From contig JH720307.1 in assembly GCA_000231825.2 (NCBI GenBank), forward strand, positions 432,389 to 496,388: a DNA stretch of 64,000 nt, in the 5' to 3' direction. The notes beneath the pieces are model-generated. The model worked only from the letters and a program-made list of their open reading frames with translations, did no database searches and had not been told where the DNA came from. This document shows positions 38,414 to 51,583 of this stretch, piece after piece; position 1 is the stretch's first letter, and each line of letters opens with the position of its first letter. This DNA is from Tetrahymena elliotti 4EA (Eukaryota > Ciliophora > Oligohymenophorea > Hymenostomatida > Tetrahymenidae). A program made the translations under genes and the position numbers.

Positions 38414-39958
38414 ATGAACAAATAAATTGCTCTCCTGTTATTAGCTACCCTTACTTTTACTTATGTTCAAGCTCACTCTCATTCACATAAGTGTGTCCAT
38501 GAAAAGATGAATGAAAAGTTAGAAAAAGAAATTGTTGACTTTATTATTGATGAAAATGAAAGACATCTTCAAACTGCTAAGCCTAGAAACTTCAAGATCA
38601 CTTATGATATGGCTCAATTCAACTAATTAGCTAACACTCCTGAAAACCAAATCTTTAGAAAAAGCTGTGAAAAAGCTATATAAATAGCTATTAATTTCTT
38701 CAGCAATCTCATCACTATTTTTCCCAAGCCTGCTGGTTCTATGAAATGGGATCTCAGACTCAATACATGTGGTTAAGCTGTTATTCCTACTGCTGATAAG
38801 ACTACTGATAAGGATAGTGATCTTCATTTATATATCACCTATACCGATGAACCTGCTGAAACTTATCTTGCTTATGCTGGATGGTGTAGATTTCTTAGAA
38901 TTGTTGGTCCCACTCATGGTCAAGTCAATTTCAATTTAGGTCTCTTAAAATCTTACAACTTTGCCAATTCTGTTCAATTCCAAGATTTAGTTGGTATTGT
39001 TATCCATGAAATGACTCACGTTCTCGGTTTTTCTGGCTCTGATATTTCTAATTGGGTTGATTCTAACAAAAAGCCCCATGTAAATCCTACAGTTAAATAA
39101 ACTATCAAAGGTGTTGAAACAACTTTCCTTAGAACTCCTAATGTTCTCGAATTCGCTAAAAGGTATTATGGATGTGATACTATTTCAGGTATGGCTCTTG
39201 AAAACTAAGGTGGATCAGGATCTTCTGGCTCTCACTGGGAAACTACTGCTATCTTAGATGAATTGATGAATGCAGCCATTTCTCCTACTGTTCCTATTTT
39301 CACTGGTTTTACTGCTGCTTTATTGAGAGATACTGGCTACCATGCTTCAGTCAACTCAAATATGGAAGAAAAATCTTTCTATGGTAAAGATGCTGGTTGT
39401 TCTTTTATTAGTGGTACTTGTGATGACAAAAAAAGAGAGTTTTGCACTGTTGGTTCTGTAGTCCAAAAATGTGATTACTATTACCATGGTGTTGGATAAT
39501 GTAACTCCTCTACATTCTCAGATTCTAACTGCAATACATATTAAACTTTTAGCAATGCTAAGTGTTTCGATGATTCAAACAACTTCCAAAATAATCCTAC
39601 TTACAAAACTGCTATGGGAGTTAATCTTGGAACCAACTCTAAGTGCTTTAACAGCTCTCTTATTAGTGAAAAATATAGACCTATTACGGAATAAGGTTTA
39701 TGCTATAACTATTCTTGTACTGCTGCTAACCAAGTATTAGTAACTGTTGGAACAACTCAGGTTACCTGCTCTAAGAATGGTGAATAATTGAAGGTTCCTG
39801 GCTACTCTGGTTTACTTACTTGTCCTGAAAAGCTTGACCAATTCTGTGCTTTCAAGAAGTATTGTCCTAAAAATTGTAGCTCAAACGGTTATTGCAATAA
39901 TGGTATTTGCAATTGTCTCAAAGGTTTCAAGGGAGCTGCTTGCGATTAAATTGCTTGA
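38414..39958 (+). CDS. Leishmanolysin-like (M8) zinc metalloprotease, intronless paralogue
   Basis: Secreted gp63-family metalloprotease of 514 residues, closely related to the gene at 5724-7426. It begins with a signal peptide (MNKQIALLLLATLTFTYVQA) followed by a His/Ser-rich stretch. It has HEMTH at about 198-202 (then VLGFSG), the third ligand in GSHWE (His about 274), a Met-turn ELMNAA (Met about 285), and a Cys-rich C-terminal region ending in an EGF-like module (NCSSNGYCNNGICNCLKGF). All catalytic residues are present. The reading frame is a single exon of 515 codons ending in TGA, although the paralogue has three introns within the aligned region. The two proteins align colinearly from the ITYDM motif to the C-terminus. 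Confidence 0.94.
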
Positions 39959-40842
39959 AATAAAATAATAATTTTTAAATTATAAGAAATTAAATTGATA
40001 CTAATTACATATTATTGCATATTTAGTAAATTCATTATTGCTTTTTATAGTATTCTATAATTCAAAATTTCAGATGAAAAAAAATGAAAATGTTTTTTTA
40101 AAAATAGTGTAAAATGTTTTCCTTATATTTTTACTGCATGTAGAGTAATTGTGCGCTTGTGGGAAATGATTTAAGCCAAAATTAAAATGAATTTATGTTT
40201 AAATTTAAGCAATTTAATTTAAAAATGTTTTCTTTTCCAATATTCGATAATTCAAAATTTCAGATGAAAAAAAAAGTGCTTTTAAAATAAGGTAAAATGT
40301 TTTTCTTTAAATTTTTGCTGTATTCAAAATAATTGCATTCTTGAGGAGAAATGATTTAAGCCAAAAATAAAAAAAATTTAGGCTTAAATTAAATAAAATC
40401 TAATGTGGTAAGTGATTAAGAGAAAAACAAAATGAATTTATGCTTAAATTTAATAAAACTTAAGCAATTTAATTAAAAAATTTTTGCTTTTTATAGTTTA
40501 ACAAACAAAATATATTTGAAAATTTTAATACATTTTATCATACTTAATAAAAAAAGATACACAAAAAGTAGATTATTTGATTAGATTTAGTACTTAAAAA
40601 ATCTGTAAAATTAATTACCTTTAATTTTTTCAAGAAGGTTTGTTTATTACTAAAAATAGGCATCAATATTTTTAAAGAAAATAACTAAGTTTAATAGAAA
40701 AAGGAATAGTATATTGCTTATCTAATGTTTTAGTATTATAAGTAAACATAAAATACGAATAATTAAAATTAAATTGAAATAGACCATGAACTGAAATAAT
40801 TTTAGTCTTTTTCATATAAATTATTTTTATATTTTAGTTTCT
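39959..40842. repeat. Intergenic region with a ~190-base tandem duplication
   Basis: Two diverged direct copies begin at ttcaaaatttcagatgaaaa (40061 and 40251, period 190). Each continues through taaaatgttt, aatgatttaagccaaaa, and a run resembling aaaatgaatttatgcttaaattt; part of the second copy is repeated again up to about 40490. The region lies between the 3' ends of the convergent M8 and EFL1 genes and is non-coding in all frames I checked. Confidence 0.7.
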
Positions 40843-43800
40843 TCATTTCTTCTTAGAAAGATTTCTTTGCTTTTCAGCTGCAACTACAACTTTTTCCTCA
40901 GTAGATAAACCCTAAATTAGTAAAAATAAAATTATTAAATTTTAACGAAAAAATGTAAATTACCTTTCTCTTTCTTATCTTTTCAATTAAATCTTTTGCA
41001 AAGTTAGGAACATTAATTTTGTCTCCATGTTCCTCAATTTCTTCTTAAGTTTGAGGAATAAAGAAAGGATCTATATCTAAGATTTTCCAAGTATCAAAAA
41101 TAAGCTAGGAGTTAATTCTACCCGAAGTATTATCTTACATTTAAGTGTAAAAATCATATGATTCTGAGACAGGAAGGTGAGCCTTGATTAGGAAAATATT
41201 ACTACTTTCTTGTAACTCTTCTTCTAAAATTTTAGCTCTCTTTTTGTTGAGAACTTCGAATGATTTACCATAATTTTCTTAGTGTGTTTATACATAACAC
41301 ATATACATAGCTTCAACAATACGAGGTTGAGCTCCTAAAAAGCATTCAAAGCAACAATCTTTCATAGTTGATATAACTTAACCATTTAAGGGTCCAAATG
41401 GTTGATTAACCATCATTTTTTGAGCTGCATTACCTTTTTTAGTAAAATAAAGATTTAAATTTTTTACAATCAAGCAAATATTACTTGTAGAATCTGAAGC
41501 TACTTCATCTTTTTCATCTAAAGTTCTCTCAGAAGTAATTTGATTTTCTTCTTTTCTCTCTTTTTCAGGAGAAGAATTTTCATTTTCTTTCTTTTCTTCA
41601 TCCATAACCTATATTTCTTCAAGTATGTAAATAACACCCATCATTTATTCCATGCAGAGAGGACCAGCTGAAACGGCTGTGTCAAAACCATAAACTATAG
41701 AATTTTATATTTCTTCAGGAGTGACTTTGTAATATTATTCAATTGTAGACCATCTAAAAGATAAAATAATTTAAAATGAGCTTATTTTTCGAATTTAATT
41801 TTACGTTTTAAAAGTGTTCAACTTTTTAGTAATGCTTGAAACCTTTTCATCGTTTTATTGATTATCTCCAATAACTTCATCAACTTTTTAACCATTTTCT
41901 CCATTTTGATCATTTTCTTCATTGCTTGATTAAGTAGCTTTTTTTCTCAATTTTTCAAGGAGGGATTCTTCCTTAGTAATATGATTCATCAATAGCATAT
42001 TAGGACCATATCTATTTGGGCCAAAGGAAACTAGATTATTTATAATCATATCTCTTAACTTCTTTTCAGCTACAATTTCATTTACTTGATCTTCGAAATC
42101 TTTTAAGAAATCAAGTATTTCTTGCTATCAAATGAATAAAATATATTTATTAAACAAAAATTTTTATTAAATTTTTAAAAATGTTTACTGGCTCTCTTTT
42201 TTTGCTCATATCGAAGAAAAATTTATACATCTTTTTAGAGTTTTTCTCAAGCCATTCAGCTAATTCAAACTTCATGCCAATGCATCTAACTGTCAACATA
42301 ATTTTTCCATTTGGAATCAATTAGCAAATATAATTCTTTTTGTTGATAATATCTAAGATATTAACTCTACTAAGCATGGCAAGAGCTTTACCTTTATTAG
42401 CCAAATCTTTCTTCTTGATTAATTTTTCAACTTTGTATTTAAATTTGTCCTTTTCTTTCTCTTCATCAAGTAAACCGTATCTAAAATTAGTAAAAATTTT
42501 AATTAACTTAAATATTGATAGAATGATAATTACCTGATATCCTCATCCTTTTCACTTTAAATGTCTACAATTTCAACATCTTCACATTCCTTTTGGAATT
42601 TTTCTTTTGCTAATCTTTATAAAGTTTCAAAATCCTCTTCCTGTTCATCTTCACTTTCTTTTTAGGTTTCATTTTTTGCTTCTCTCTTATTCTTTAAGTT
42701 TTTACTGATTACAGTTTCTTTGAATTAAATGATAGGATCTGAAACCTATTTAAATAAATAAACTTAATACAAACAAACTTATTTCCAAAAATGAATTACT
42801 TTAATTTTAATCTTTGCCATTGTCTTTTCAAGATCATTAATACATCTCTCCATATGCACTTAACCACAGGTTGAAAGAATGATATTACCATTGCTTTCTG
42901 TGAAAACTTCAACTGATGGGTCACTTTTATTTAATTTCTTCAAACCATCAATTAAAAGGGCATTTTCGTCTAAGTTATAAGTTGTTAATGCAACTTTAAG
43001 AATGCCCTTAGCACCAAGCTAATTTTATTTATTAAAAATTTTTATTTTTTGAATTAAAAATCATAATTTACATTAATTGGAGTTAAAGAAGGACAACAGT
43101 TAAAGGTTGAAATAGTAGCAGACTTGAATACAAGATCATCTAAACCACCAATAGAGAAAACGTTACCAGCATAAACTTCCTTGACACCTTCTTAATTAGG
43201 TCCCATCATAGTATACAATCTCTCTGCAGTAAATTAGAATATACTGGTTTATTAATGGTTTTATGATCCTTCCTTATTTTAATGGGCTTTAGGTCCAATA
43301 ATATAAATACTTTTTCCTCTTTTAAGCATGCCACTATATAATCTAGCAAAACCCATGTAACGAGTTTATGGATCGTTAGACATTTCCTACAAACTAAGCA
43401 AATTTCTTTCATTGAAATGAGTCTTATTAACAGCAACCATCTTACAGATAAAAGCAACAACTGGTGCTTCTTCAGAATTATCACATTCTTCTATTGCCTT
43501 TTTCATCAATGCATATTCTTAACAATTTTTAACTTCTCTGTTTATAAAGTAATTTGATTAATTATTGTTAAATATTTTATAATAGTAATACTTTTATTAA
43601 GCTAATTTCTTAGAGATAACTTTGAGTCTCTCTCTTTGGCCAACAATTGGAGAAGGTAACCATTCAACTGCACATGCAAGAATAGCTCTGTCTAATGGCA
43701 ACCATTAACTCATAAGATAAGAAACACATTTCTTTTTATCTTTGATATCTTTAGATATATTAGCTTTCATTGAGTCTGTTAAATCCTTGAGCTTGAAGGT

Positions 43801-45138
43801 TGAACAGAATTTACTGATCTTGTCTGTTTCTTAGTTGAGAACTAAGTCATAAAGTGCCCAGATATTTTTGATAATAAAACTCTCAAAAAGAGGTCTAGCC
43901 TTATCATTAGGAGGGTTTCTAGTAACCTTTTTGGTTTTAGGATTATAATAATATTCTCCCCAAAGTACTTTATTTAACAACTAATTTATTTTAATTGAAA
44001 AAACTTAAATATGTAAATTTTGGAAATATTTAAGAGGTTACCTTCTTAGGTAATTCAAGTTTTTCAGCAAAAATGTCAGCAAAATCAGAAACTCTAAAGG
44101 ACCAGCAATCAAGGGCAGAACAAAATACAATATTTCCTTTTTCAGGTGAAAAATAAGCTGCTTCTGCTTCTTTGTAGAAGTCATCTTCATTTCCTTCTAT
44201 TTTAGATGAATCAATATCATCATCTTTTTATTTCTCTTATGCATCAGTTAAGGCTTTTTCTTTTTCTAAGTTAATGAAAGAACTAATAACTGCATTTACT
44301 TATTCAATGATCATCTATAAATGCTAATAAGTTTCTTCAGGAGTCTAAAAAAGTTCATATTTCAACCTAAAATATAAAAATGATAAATTTTAAAAATATT
44401 TCATTAAACTAAAATGAATTATTTATTTTATGAAATATGCTTTGACATAATCTTAGAATTAAAGGAAAGTTTAGTAGAAATCAAAAAACAAAATTTACTT
44501 GTCAATTTTATTTAAGACAAGGACAGATTTAACCCTTTCTTCATAGCATTATTTGAGTACTGTATAAGTTTAAGCAGATACACCTTCTAATGCATCAACA
44601 ACAACTAAAGCACCATCTGTTAATCTCAAAGCACTGCTAACTTCAGAAGAAAATTCAACATGGCCAGGAGAATCAATCAAATTAATTAAGAAATCTTCTT
44701 GCTATTAAATTTAAGGATAAATTTAATTGATTGAAATAAAATACATTAAAAATGCCATAATGTAATTCAATTACTTGCTATCTATAAATAAGAGAAATAG
44801 CTGATGATTTCATAGTAATACCTCTGGACTATTCATCTTCTCTAGAATCTAAATAATGCAATTCTCCCACTAATTGCTTGGAGAAGATATTATTGGATGA
44901 AATTAATGAATCAGATAGTGTAGTTTTCCCTAAAATATGAAAATAAAGCAATTAGTTATTTTAAAAAGAAAAAACTAATTATTTTTTTGTAAATTTAGAA
45001 GAGGCTATGTAAGTAACCCTGAATAAAATAATTTTTACCATGATCAACGTGAGCGACGATAGATATGTTTCTAATATTCTTTGGGTTTTTTTAAAGTTGC
45101 AATATATATTTTAATCTATTTGTATCAGAATTCAACAT
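40843..45138 (-). CDS. EFL1: Elongation factor-like GTPase 1 (ribosome maturation)
   Basis: EFL1/Ria1 is an EF-2-like cytoplasmic GTPase that, with SBDS, removes eIF6 from pre-60S ribosomal subunits. The product is 1,179 residues, near the family's usual ~1,100. The N-terminus ([20 protein letters not shown]) is typical of EFL1. GTPase motifs: AHVDHGKTT (29-37), the switch-I-type [25 protein letters not shown] (95-99) and NKID (149-152). The conserved C-terminus [20 protein letters not shown] is also EFL1-like. An acidic, Lys-rich insertion lies between domains II and III and another in domain IV. Twelve exons with introns at 44930-45038, 44702-44774, 44367-44498, 43981-44041, 43538-43591, 43019-43071, 42746-42799, 42481-42533, 42125-42188, 41754-41804 and 40912-40963; total exactly 1,180 codons with TGA. 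The 51-base intron at 41754-41804 is a multiple of three with no TGA, so its splicing is inferred from its splice-site sequences only. Confidence 0.95.
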
Positions 45139-46508
45139 TTTTTTTCAGTTTTAACTTATCTGCGTCACGTTATGGGGTTATGATATAATTGTATTAAGAA
45201 AGGACTACTTATTTTTTGGATAAATCTAGGATCTATTATTTAAAGTTTGATGCTACAATTAAGCTAAATATTTATTCCTTTTTTATTTTTTCCCTTAGGC
45301 TATACCTAAATAATTATCTTTTTAAATATATTAATTAATACAGATAATATTTTTTAACTCTAATTGTATATTTAATTAATTCTAAATAAGGTATAAAAAA
45401 ATATATACCCTATTAGAAAGATTTTATTATTAACCTTTATTTATACATTTTCTTCCACTCTAATTATTTCTACTCAGATCATAAACAAAAATTCTTTTTA
45501 TGAAGTGCCTAGATATCTAGGTAGAGTATATTTTAATAACTTTGTTATTCTTCTATTTCTATTTCTTTTTCTATTTTATTTACATACTTCAAAAAAAGTA
45601 AAAAATGCTATTTTTTGAAAATAAATAAATCCAGTTAATAAAACCTGCTTTTATGTTTAAAAATACACAAATGCATCTTAATAAAATTAATTCAATTTAA
45701 ATTTTATTATTTTTATTTACTTCATTAAACATTTTTCTCAAAAATTATTTAAAGCAATTTTCAAATATCTTAATATTCAAATTATTTTAAAAATTAAATC
45801 ATTATTTTAATAAATTTTAAAAAATTTAAATCAATATTAAAATTTAATTGATGTATTTTCATTTTCATTTCATCTTTCGCTCCAAAATTTTAAAAAGAAA
45901 TATTTAAATTTAAAACCTAAAGCAAAAAATAATAAAACAATTTTAAAAGGTTTTCACTTAAAACGTTAAAACGTTGAAATAAATATAAATATTTAATTGT
46001 TATTTTTTATATTTTCTTAAAGATAATTTTAATATTAATAAATAAAATACCTCTTCAAAAACCAAAAGGTAAAATTAAAAATATTCTTTATCAAATTTTA
46101 AAAGATTTTAATTCTGACTGGCTCTCAAATTTACAAAATATTCAAGATTTATCTTTCAGAGATTTAGAGAAGACTGAATATCCAAATTTTACAAAAAGTT
46201 TTAGATTGAGTTTTTATTTTTTAATTAACTTTAAGAGGTAAATTTTTTATCAAAAATATCTTTCTATTTATAAAGAAATGTTAAACTTTGCTATATAATT
46301 TACGTTTTTGAAATGGAAATAAATAAAAAATTATATTATCAATATTTGATGTCATTAATTTCTGATTTTGTTTGATTAAGGATATCTTTTTCATATTTGA
46401 TGCAATTTATTTAAAATTATAATTTTTAAAAAAGCAAAATTAAACAAATACATACTAGAAAACTTGCATAATAATAATAATTAAAATGTGGAGACTCTAA
46501 TTTTATGT
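45139..46508. other. AT-rich intergenic region
   Basis: About 1.4 kb between the EFL1 start and the 3' end of the glycolate oxidase gene. It holds long A/T runs; no gene is seen. The EFL1 promoter should lie at its left end. Confidence 0.6.
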
Positions 46509-48011
46509 TCAGAGATTTGAAACAGGGATAGTAGCTTTAACGAGGTGCTTAAGACCAAGGTCAGAAATCTTACCAGCACCAAGAAGCATCATAGCAACCT
46601 TCATTTCTTTTTCGAAGAGTTAGAACATCTTAACAACTCCTTATTCTCCTTCTGCAGCCAAAGAGAATAAAACAGGTCTTCCTACAAATACACACTTAGC
46701 ACCTAAAGCAAGACATTTTAAGACATCAGTTCCTCTTCTAACACCACCATCAACATAGACTTCAACAGTATTTCTGTAATCCTTAATGGCTTACATAACT
46801 TCAGGTAACATATCAATTGTACTTCTTACTGTGTCTAATTATCTGCCACCATGATCTATTTGATGATTAAATATTTAAAATTTAAAATCAAGCTTATTAA
46901 TAAACAGTTGCTCAGTAAAAAATTAGACAACAGAAATTCAACACATTTATAATTTAATAGGTAGTAAATGACGTAAAAAGATTTATTTATTTTTATTTTT
47001 TTTGATTAAGATTAGAGAGATTTATTGATTAAAGTGTTGAAGGTTATAAATATACATAGAAATAAATCAAAATATTTACTTGTAACCCAAATATGAACAC
47101 CAAGCTGAGCAGCCTTAAGAGCATCTTCACCATTTTAGATACCTTTCAAAATAACAGGTAACTTAGTGAAGCCTTTCAACCATTTGATATCTTCCCAACT
47201 CATAGCAGGGTCAATTTAATCTTTAAACATTTCAAATAAACCACTGCCTTCTTTGCCTTGTACTGCAAATTCTTTCTTGAAACTTTCTAATATTTCAAGC
47301 TTTAAGTGGGAGGGAAGTGTGAATTTATTTCTTTCATCACCTTCTCTGATACCTAATATAATAAATTAAAGTAAATTAGCAAATTAATTTCATCTAAAAA
47401 AGATTTTCTATAATTTTTTCATTTATATGGAAAGGCAAATAATTAGATTCTACTTAGGAATGCTAATAAAATGAATATTAATCTTATTTTATTCCTTTAA
47501 AATTTATTAATTTACCTAAGTAAGGAGCATCAACTGTGACTGCAATAGCTCTGTATCCAAGTCTCTCAGCTTCTCTTACCATGACTTCAGTAATTTTTCT
47601 ATCTTTAGCAATATATAATTAGAACCAACGAAGAGCATCGGGTTATTCTTTTGCTACTTCTTCCATGTTAGATGTTGCTAAACTACTTAGAGTGTAGATA
47701 GTACCTATTTTCTTAGCTGCAGTTACTGTAGTTAACTCACCTCTAGGGGTGGCCATTTTATGCATAGCAGTAGGAGCAATAGCAATAGGAATACTTAACT
47801 TTTGGCCAAGAACAGTAGTAGTCAAATCAATGTCTTTTAAACCAGCACAAACATAAGGGTTCATCTTGATTCTAGAATAGGCATCAATATTATCTCTTAA
47901 TGTGTGTTCACCGTTAGCACCAGATCTATAATAAGTATATGCATTATTTGTCAAGTTCTTTTTGGCCTCATCTTCGAATTCGAAGACATTAACGTATTTC
48001 TTATCTGTCAT
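46509..48011 (-). CDS. FMN-dependent (S)-2-hydroxyacid (glycolate) oxidase
   Basis: Oxidises glycolate or a related 2-hydroxyacid to the 2-oxoacid with FMN, producing H2O2; homologues are peroxisomal. The 371-residue product matches the family's usual ~370 in length. It has the N-terminal [16 protein letters not shown] (active-site Tyr about 27), [18 protein letters not shown], the FMN-binding WFQLY and [11 protein letters not shown], the catalytic motif NHGGRQLD (His about 258, Arg about 261), and the FMN phosphate loop [20 protein letters not shown] ending in VFVGRP. Three exons (48011-47516, 47352-47080, 46855-46509) join across introns of 163 and 224 bases; total exactly 372 codons with TGA. 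The last residues are PVSNL, so the final SNL resembles, but does not match, a canonical SKL peroxisomal targeting signal. The exact substrate preference cannot be read from sequence. Confidence 0.95.
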
Positions 48012-49229
48012 ATTTGCTCGTTAGTTTTTTTTAATTTTTAATAAGTTCTATTTAATTAAGCTAATAATTAATTATAAATATCTGTAAATTACTCTAGTTT
48101 ATTTATAATCATTAAAAAGGATATCTTAATCATCTCAATAATGATCAAGTATAAGTTAGATGAATCTTAAATAGAAGCAACAATTTAAAAAATATTATCA
48201 AATATTCACTTGAAATTTTTCTAGCTCGCAATATAGAACAGATTGGAGACATCCATCTCTATAATTGTAGCATAGTAAATTATTTAAAACATTTAAATTA
48301 TCAACATCAGAGAAAAACCTTTTTTATCTATCACTTCAAAAAAATACAAAAAATTTATTAATTTTAAGATCTGATTGTTATTCAAGATTATAAATATTCA
48401 TGTTGTAATATATTAAATAATATTATGTGGTCATAATTAAAATAATAGGACTTAATCTTTTTGGATTTATTTCTTTAATTATTCAAAAAATCCAATTTAA
48501 TTTCAAAGTAATATTTTCATTTAGAAAAGTAGGAGATATGTAATAATCTAACAAGGATTTACTTATTCTTTTAATAAATAAATTGATTTATAAAAAAAAA
48601 CAATTGTTTTAATTTTTATTACATTTTTACTTCAGTATTTATCTCCTACAAATTCATATATTTTATTTAAATTATTTAAAAAATTTTAATCAAAAAAAAA
48701 TAAGATTTCCTTCAAAATAAATAAAATAAATGTAAATTTTGCACCTAACTTTTTTAAATAAAACAATAACAAATTAAATTAAAGAATAATCATCAAGTAT
48801 TTGTTTACAATTCAAGAACAATCTTAATAATTAAAAAATAAAAATAGAGCGTCAATCATAACTTTTCATAGACTTTAGGATTTAATTCAGTATTTTGATT
48901 GGATTAAATAGATTTCAGAATTGTAAGCATTATAATAGAAATAGTTATAATTCTAGCCAAAAATTTAAAAATTTGTGGAAAATTGAAGAATTTGATTTAT
49001 TTTTATCAAACAAATCAAGAAATCTAAATTGAAAGATTTACATTTCAAAAGAACTTACTTATTACAGAAAAATGATATAAAATTTAGTAATATTTTTTAT
49101 TGTAAATAGATTGACTTACTTTAATAGAAAAAATACAGCTATTAATTTACATTGAAAAATTCAAGATTAAATAATTTAATGAAGAAATAGATTTTATTTT
49201 AATCAGCTAACCATAAATAAAAAGATCAT
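48012..49229. other. AT-rich intergenic region
   Basis: About 1.2 kb between two minus-strand genes. No gene or repeat is recognised. The promoter of the glycolate oxidase gene should lie near 48012-48300. Confidence 0.6.
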
Positions 49230-51583
49230 TCATTCTTATTATTAGTTTTACTAAAATCCACTCTTAAGAGAATTTAATAAATCTTTATATCCTCCAAATC
49301 CAGGAACACCCATTTTAATCATAAGTTTTTAATTAACCTCAGATAAAGCTTTTTAAGAAGATTTGTTTGACTAAGCATCTTCGTAAGCCTCACTTTTTGG
49401 TTTTTCGTTTCTTTCTTATCTTTCTTAATTTTCAATAAATTATTCAAGCTTTTGTTAGTCAATAGTGATTCCTTCAGAGTTGAATTCTGATTAGATTTAC
49501 TTTTAATCAGAATCTAGATGGTTGTTATCGTTTTGATAGTGTTATGTTTAAATAGGACTCTCTTAAAGACTAGAAGTATTACCAAATGATTAATTAAGAA
49601 CTTTATTTTCAATAAGTTACTCCTTTATAACTTAATTATTTTAGTTACTGCTTTAATTTATCTGTTGTTAAGATTATTCTTAATTTATCTCTAAAATAGC
49701 ATTTTCAGTATTCTGCTTAGCAGAAAATTGTTATAAAATCTAATTCTATTATTATAAATTCAATTATTGCAAGTAATTATCATTTTCCACTTCTTAATTT
49801 TAAATTTAAATTTTCTCTTATTGATTTGAGTTCAAACTTTTGTTTTATGTCTGCTTTTCTTCTTTGTTTCTATTTTTTATTAATGTGTTTATTTAGAATT
49901 CAAAAAAATCTAAAGTGTAATATAATTTAAATTAATAATATTTCAAAAAGATTTAATTATCTTTTTATCTTTCTGATAAGATTAAAAATCATGATAATTC
50001 CAATTCCAGCATTTATTTTACAAAAAAAGAATAATAAAGTATTAAATTACCCATCATCTTGATTAGAAGCACTTGTGTTTATCTTCTAAGCACCTTATTC
50101 TAGATATATTTAATAATTAGAAGATGCTGCAGACTACTTTGATTGGTGTTAAGCATGGATATTGACATTTTGTGTATTGAGTGAAGATTCTTATTCTTGT
50201 TCATATTAACTTTGAATGCATTCCATTCCAAAGGTTTGACTGTTATTTACATTATTAGAATTGATAATCTAATTGTCTTGATTGTTGTAAACTATTTCTG
50301 AGTTAGATTCTAGCTTATTAGTAAGGTTTGAAACTTAATTATCATTTTAAGAGTTTCCTTGATTTTATTTCTCAAGATATTATTAAGCAAAATTATTCAT
50401 TTATTAAAGGTGTTCTAGCAACAAATTTTTTTCTTATTCTTTGCTTTAGAATACCTTTTACTTCTCCTCTAGCAATTCATTGTATTATCCTAAAAGACTT
50501 TCTAAGTTTCTTAACTCCTCAGAATCAGGCCCTTCAGATTAGTAGATCATGACAGCATTTTAGACTTAGTCTACTTTATTCTTCATGCTTTTATTTAAAT
50601 CTCTAATTTATTCTAAGTGTGAATCACTTTATCTAATTTCACTTTGAATCTTCTCTAAACCCTTATTTATTTCTTCAAATTTCTTTTCACTTATTTATAA
50701 AGTTCTTTTTTCATTTTTTAATTCTGAAAGAGCAACTTCTTGATCACTTTAGTATTAAGCTATTTTTTATTTTATTTCCTGTGCGTTTTTCTTCATAGCA
50801 TCTTGCTTCTTTTACATATCAAACTACTCTTTTCTAACTTGCTTTATTGACTTTTCAAGAGATAATATTTTGTGCTTCTTATCTTCCATTCCATCTTTTT
50901 ATTCACTTTGATCTTTTCTAAATTCATCAATCTACATTTTCAATATTTAATAAGTAATTCAAATAATAATAATAATATTAATTTTCATTTTATATATTAA
51001 ATTATAATATTTTTATCATAGAGCCTTTTGATTTAAGTTTGTAAATATTTACTGAGCTTTATAATTTGTTGTTCTCATCGTCAATAATCTTTTCTTCCTT
51101 CTCCTTATCTTGCATGATAACATTCAAAGATTAAATATCTTTTTACAACTTTTGGATGTATTAAACAATTTTTTCTACTTCTTGACGATTTTATTCTAAA
51201 GTCCTCTATCCATCATTTTGTATTTAAAGAGCATGTTTGTTTGCTAAAGTTAATTATAGAATTTCCTTTTTGCCTTAAACAATCATATTCTAATGTTAGG
51301 TGTATTCGCTATTCAGCTCTTTCTGCAAATCAATGTGAGTGCCTATGAGCTATTCTATCTATTCCTATTCAACATATACTAATTACTCTATTTTTTCATA
51401 TTTCTCTTATAGTATAAGTAGCTATTACTGATTTTAGCTAAGTGTGGTTTTTTATCCACTTTAAGGATTTTCAATAATTTTTTGAAGCTGTTAAATGGCG
51501 GCTTCAAAAGTCGCTAAGTAAGATTCTGAAGAGGAAAATTCGTTATTTAAGTCGTTTTCTTAATTGATGTTCTCCTAACTCAT
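49230..51583 (-). CDS. Large Gln-rich coiled-coil protein
   Basis: I do not recognise the family. Three exons (51583-51053, 50931-50051, 49869-49230) with introns of 121 and 181 bases total 684 codons including TGA (683 residues). From about residue 25 to 380 the product is almost continuous heptad-patterned helix (e.g. LEQNRQEVEKIVQYIQKLQK; KFEEINKGLEKIQSEIRQSD), interrupted by a short loop (YQSEGPDSEE). The C-terminal ~300 residues are Asn/Gln/Ser-rich, ending in a compact conserved-looking tail (LMIKMGVPGFGGYKDLLNSL). No signal or TM segment is seen. The ATG at 51583 is the first in this frame, but the frame is open upstream to about 51660 without another ATG, so a 5' exon may be missing. 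A structural or cytoskeletal role is likely from composition only. Confidence 0.75.
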
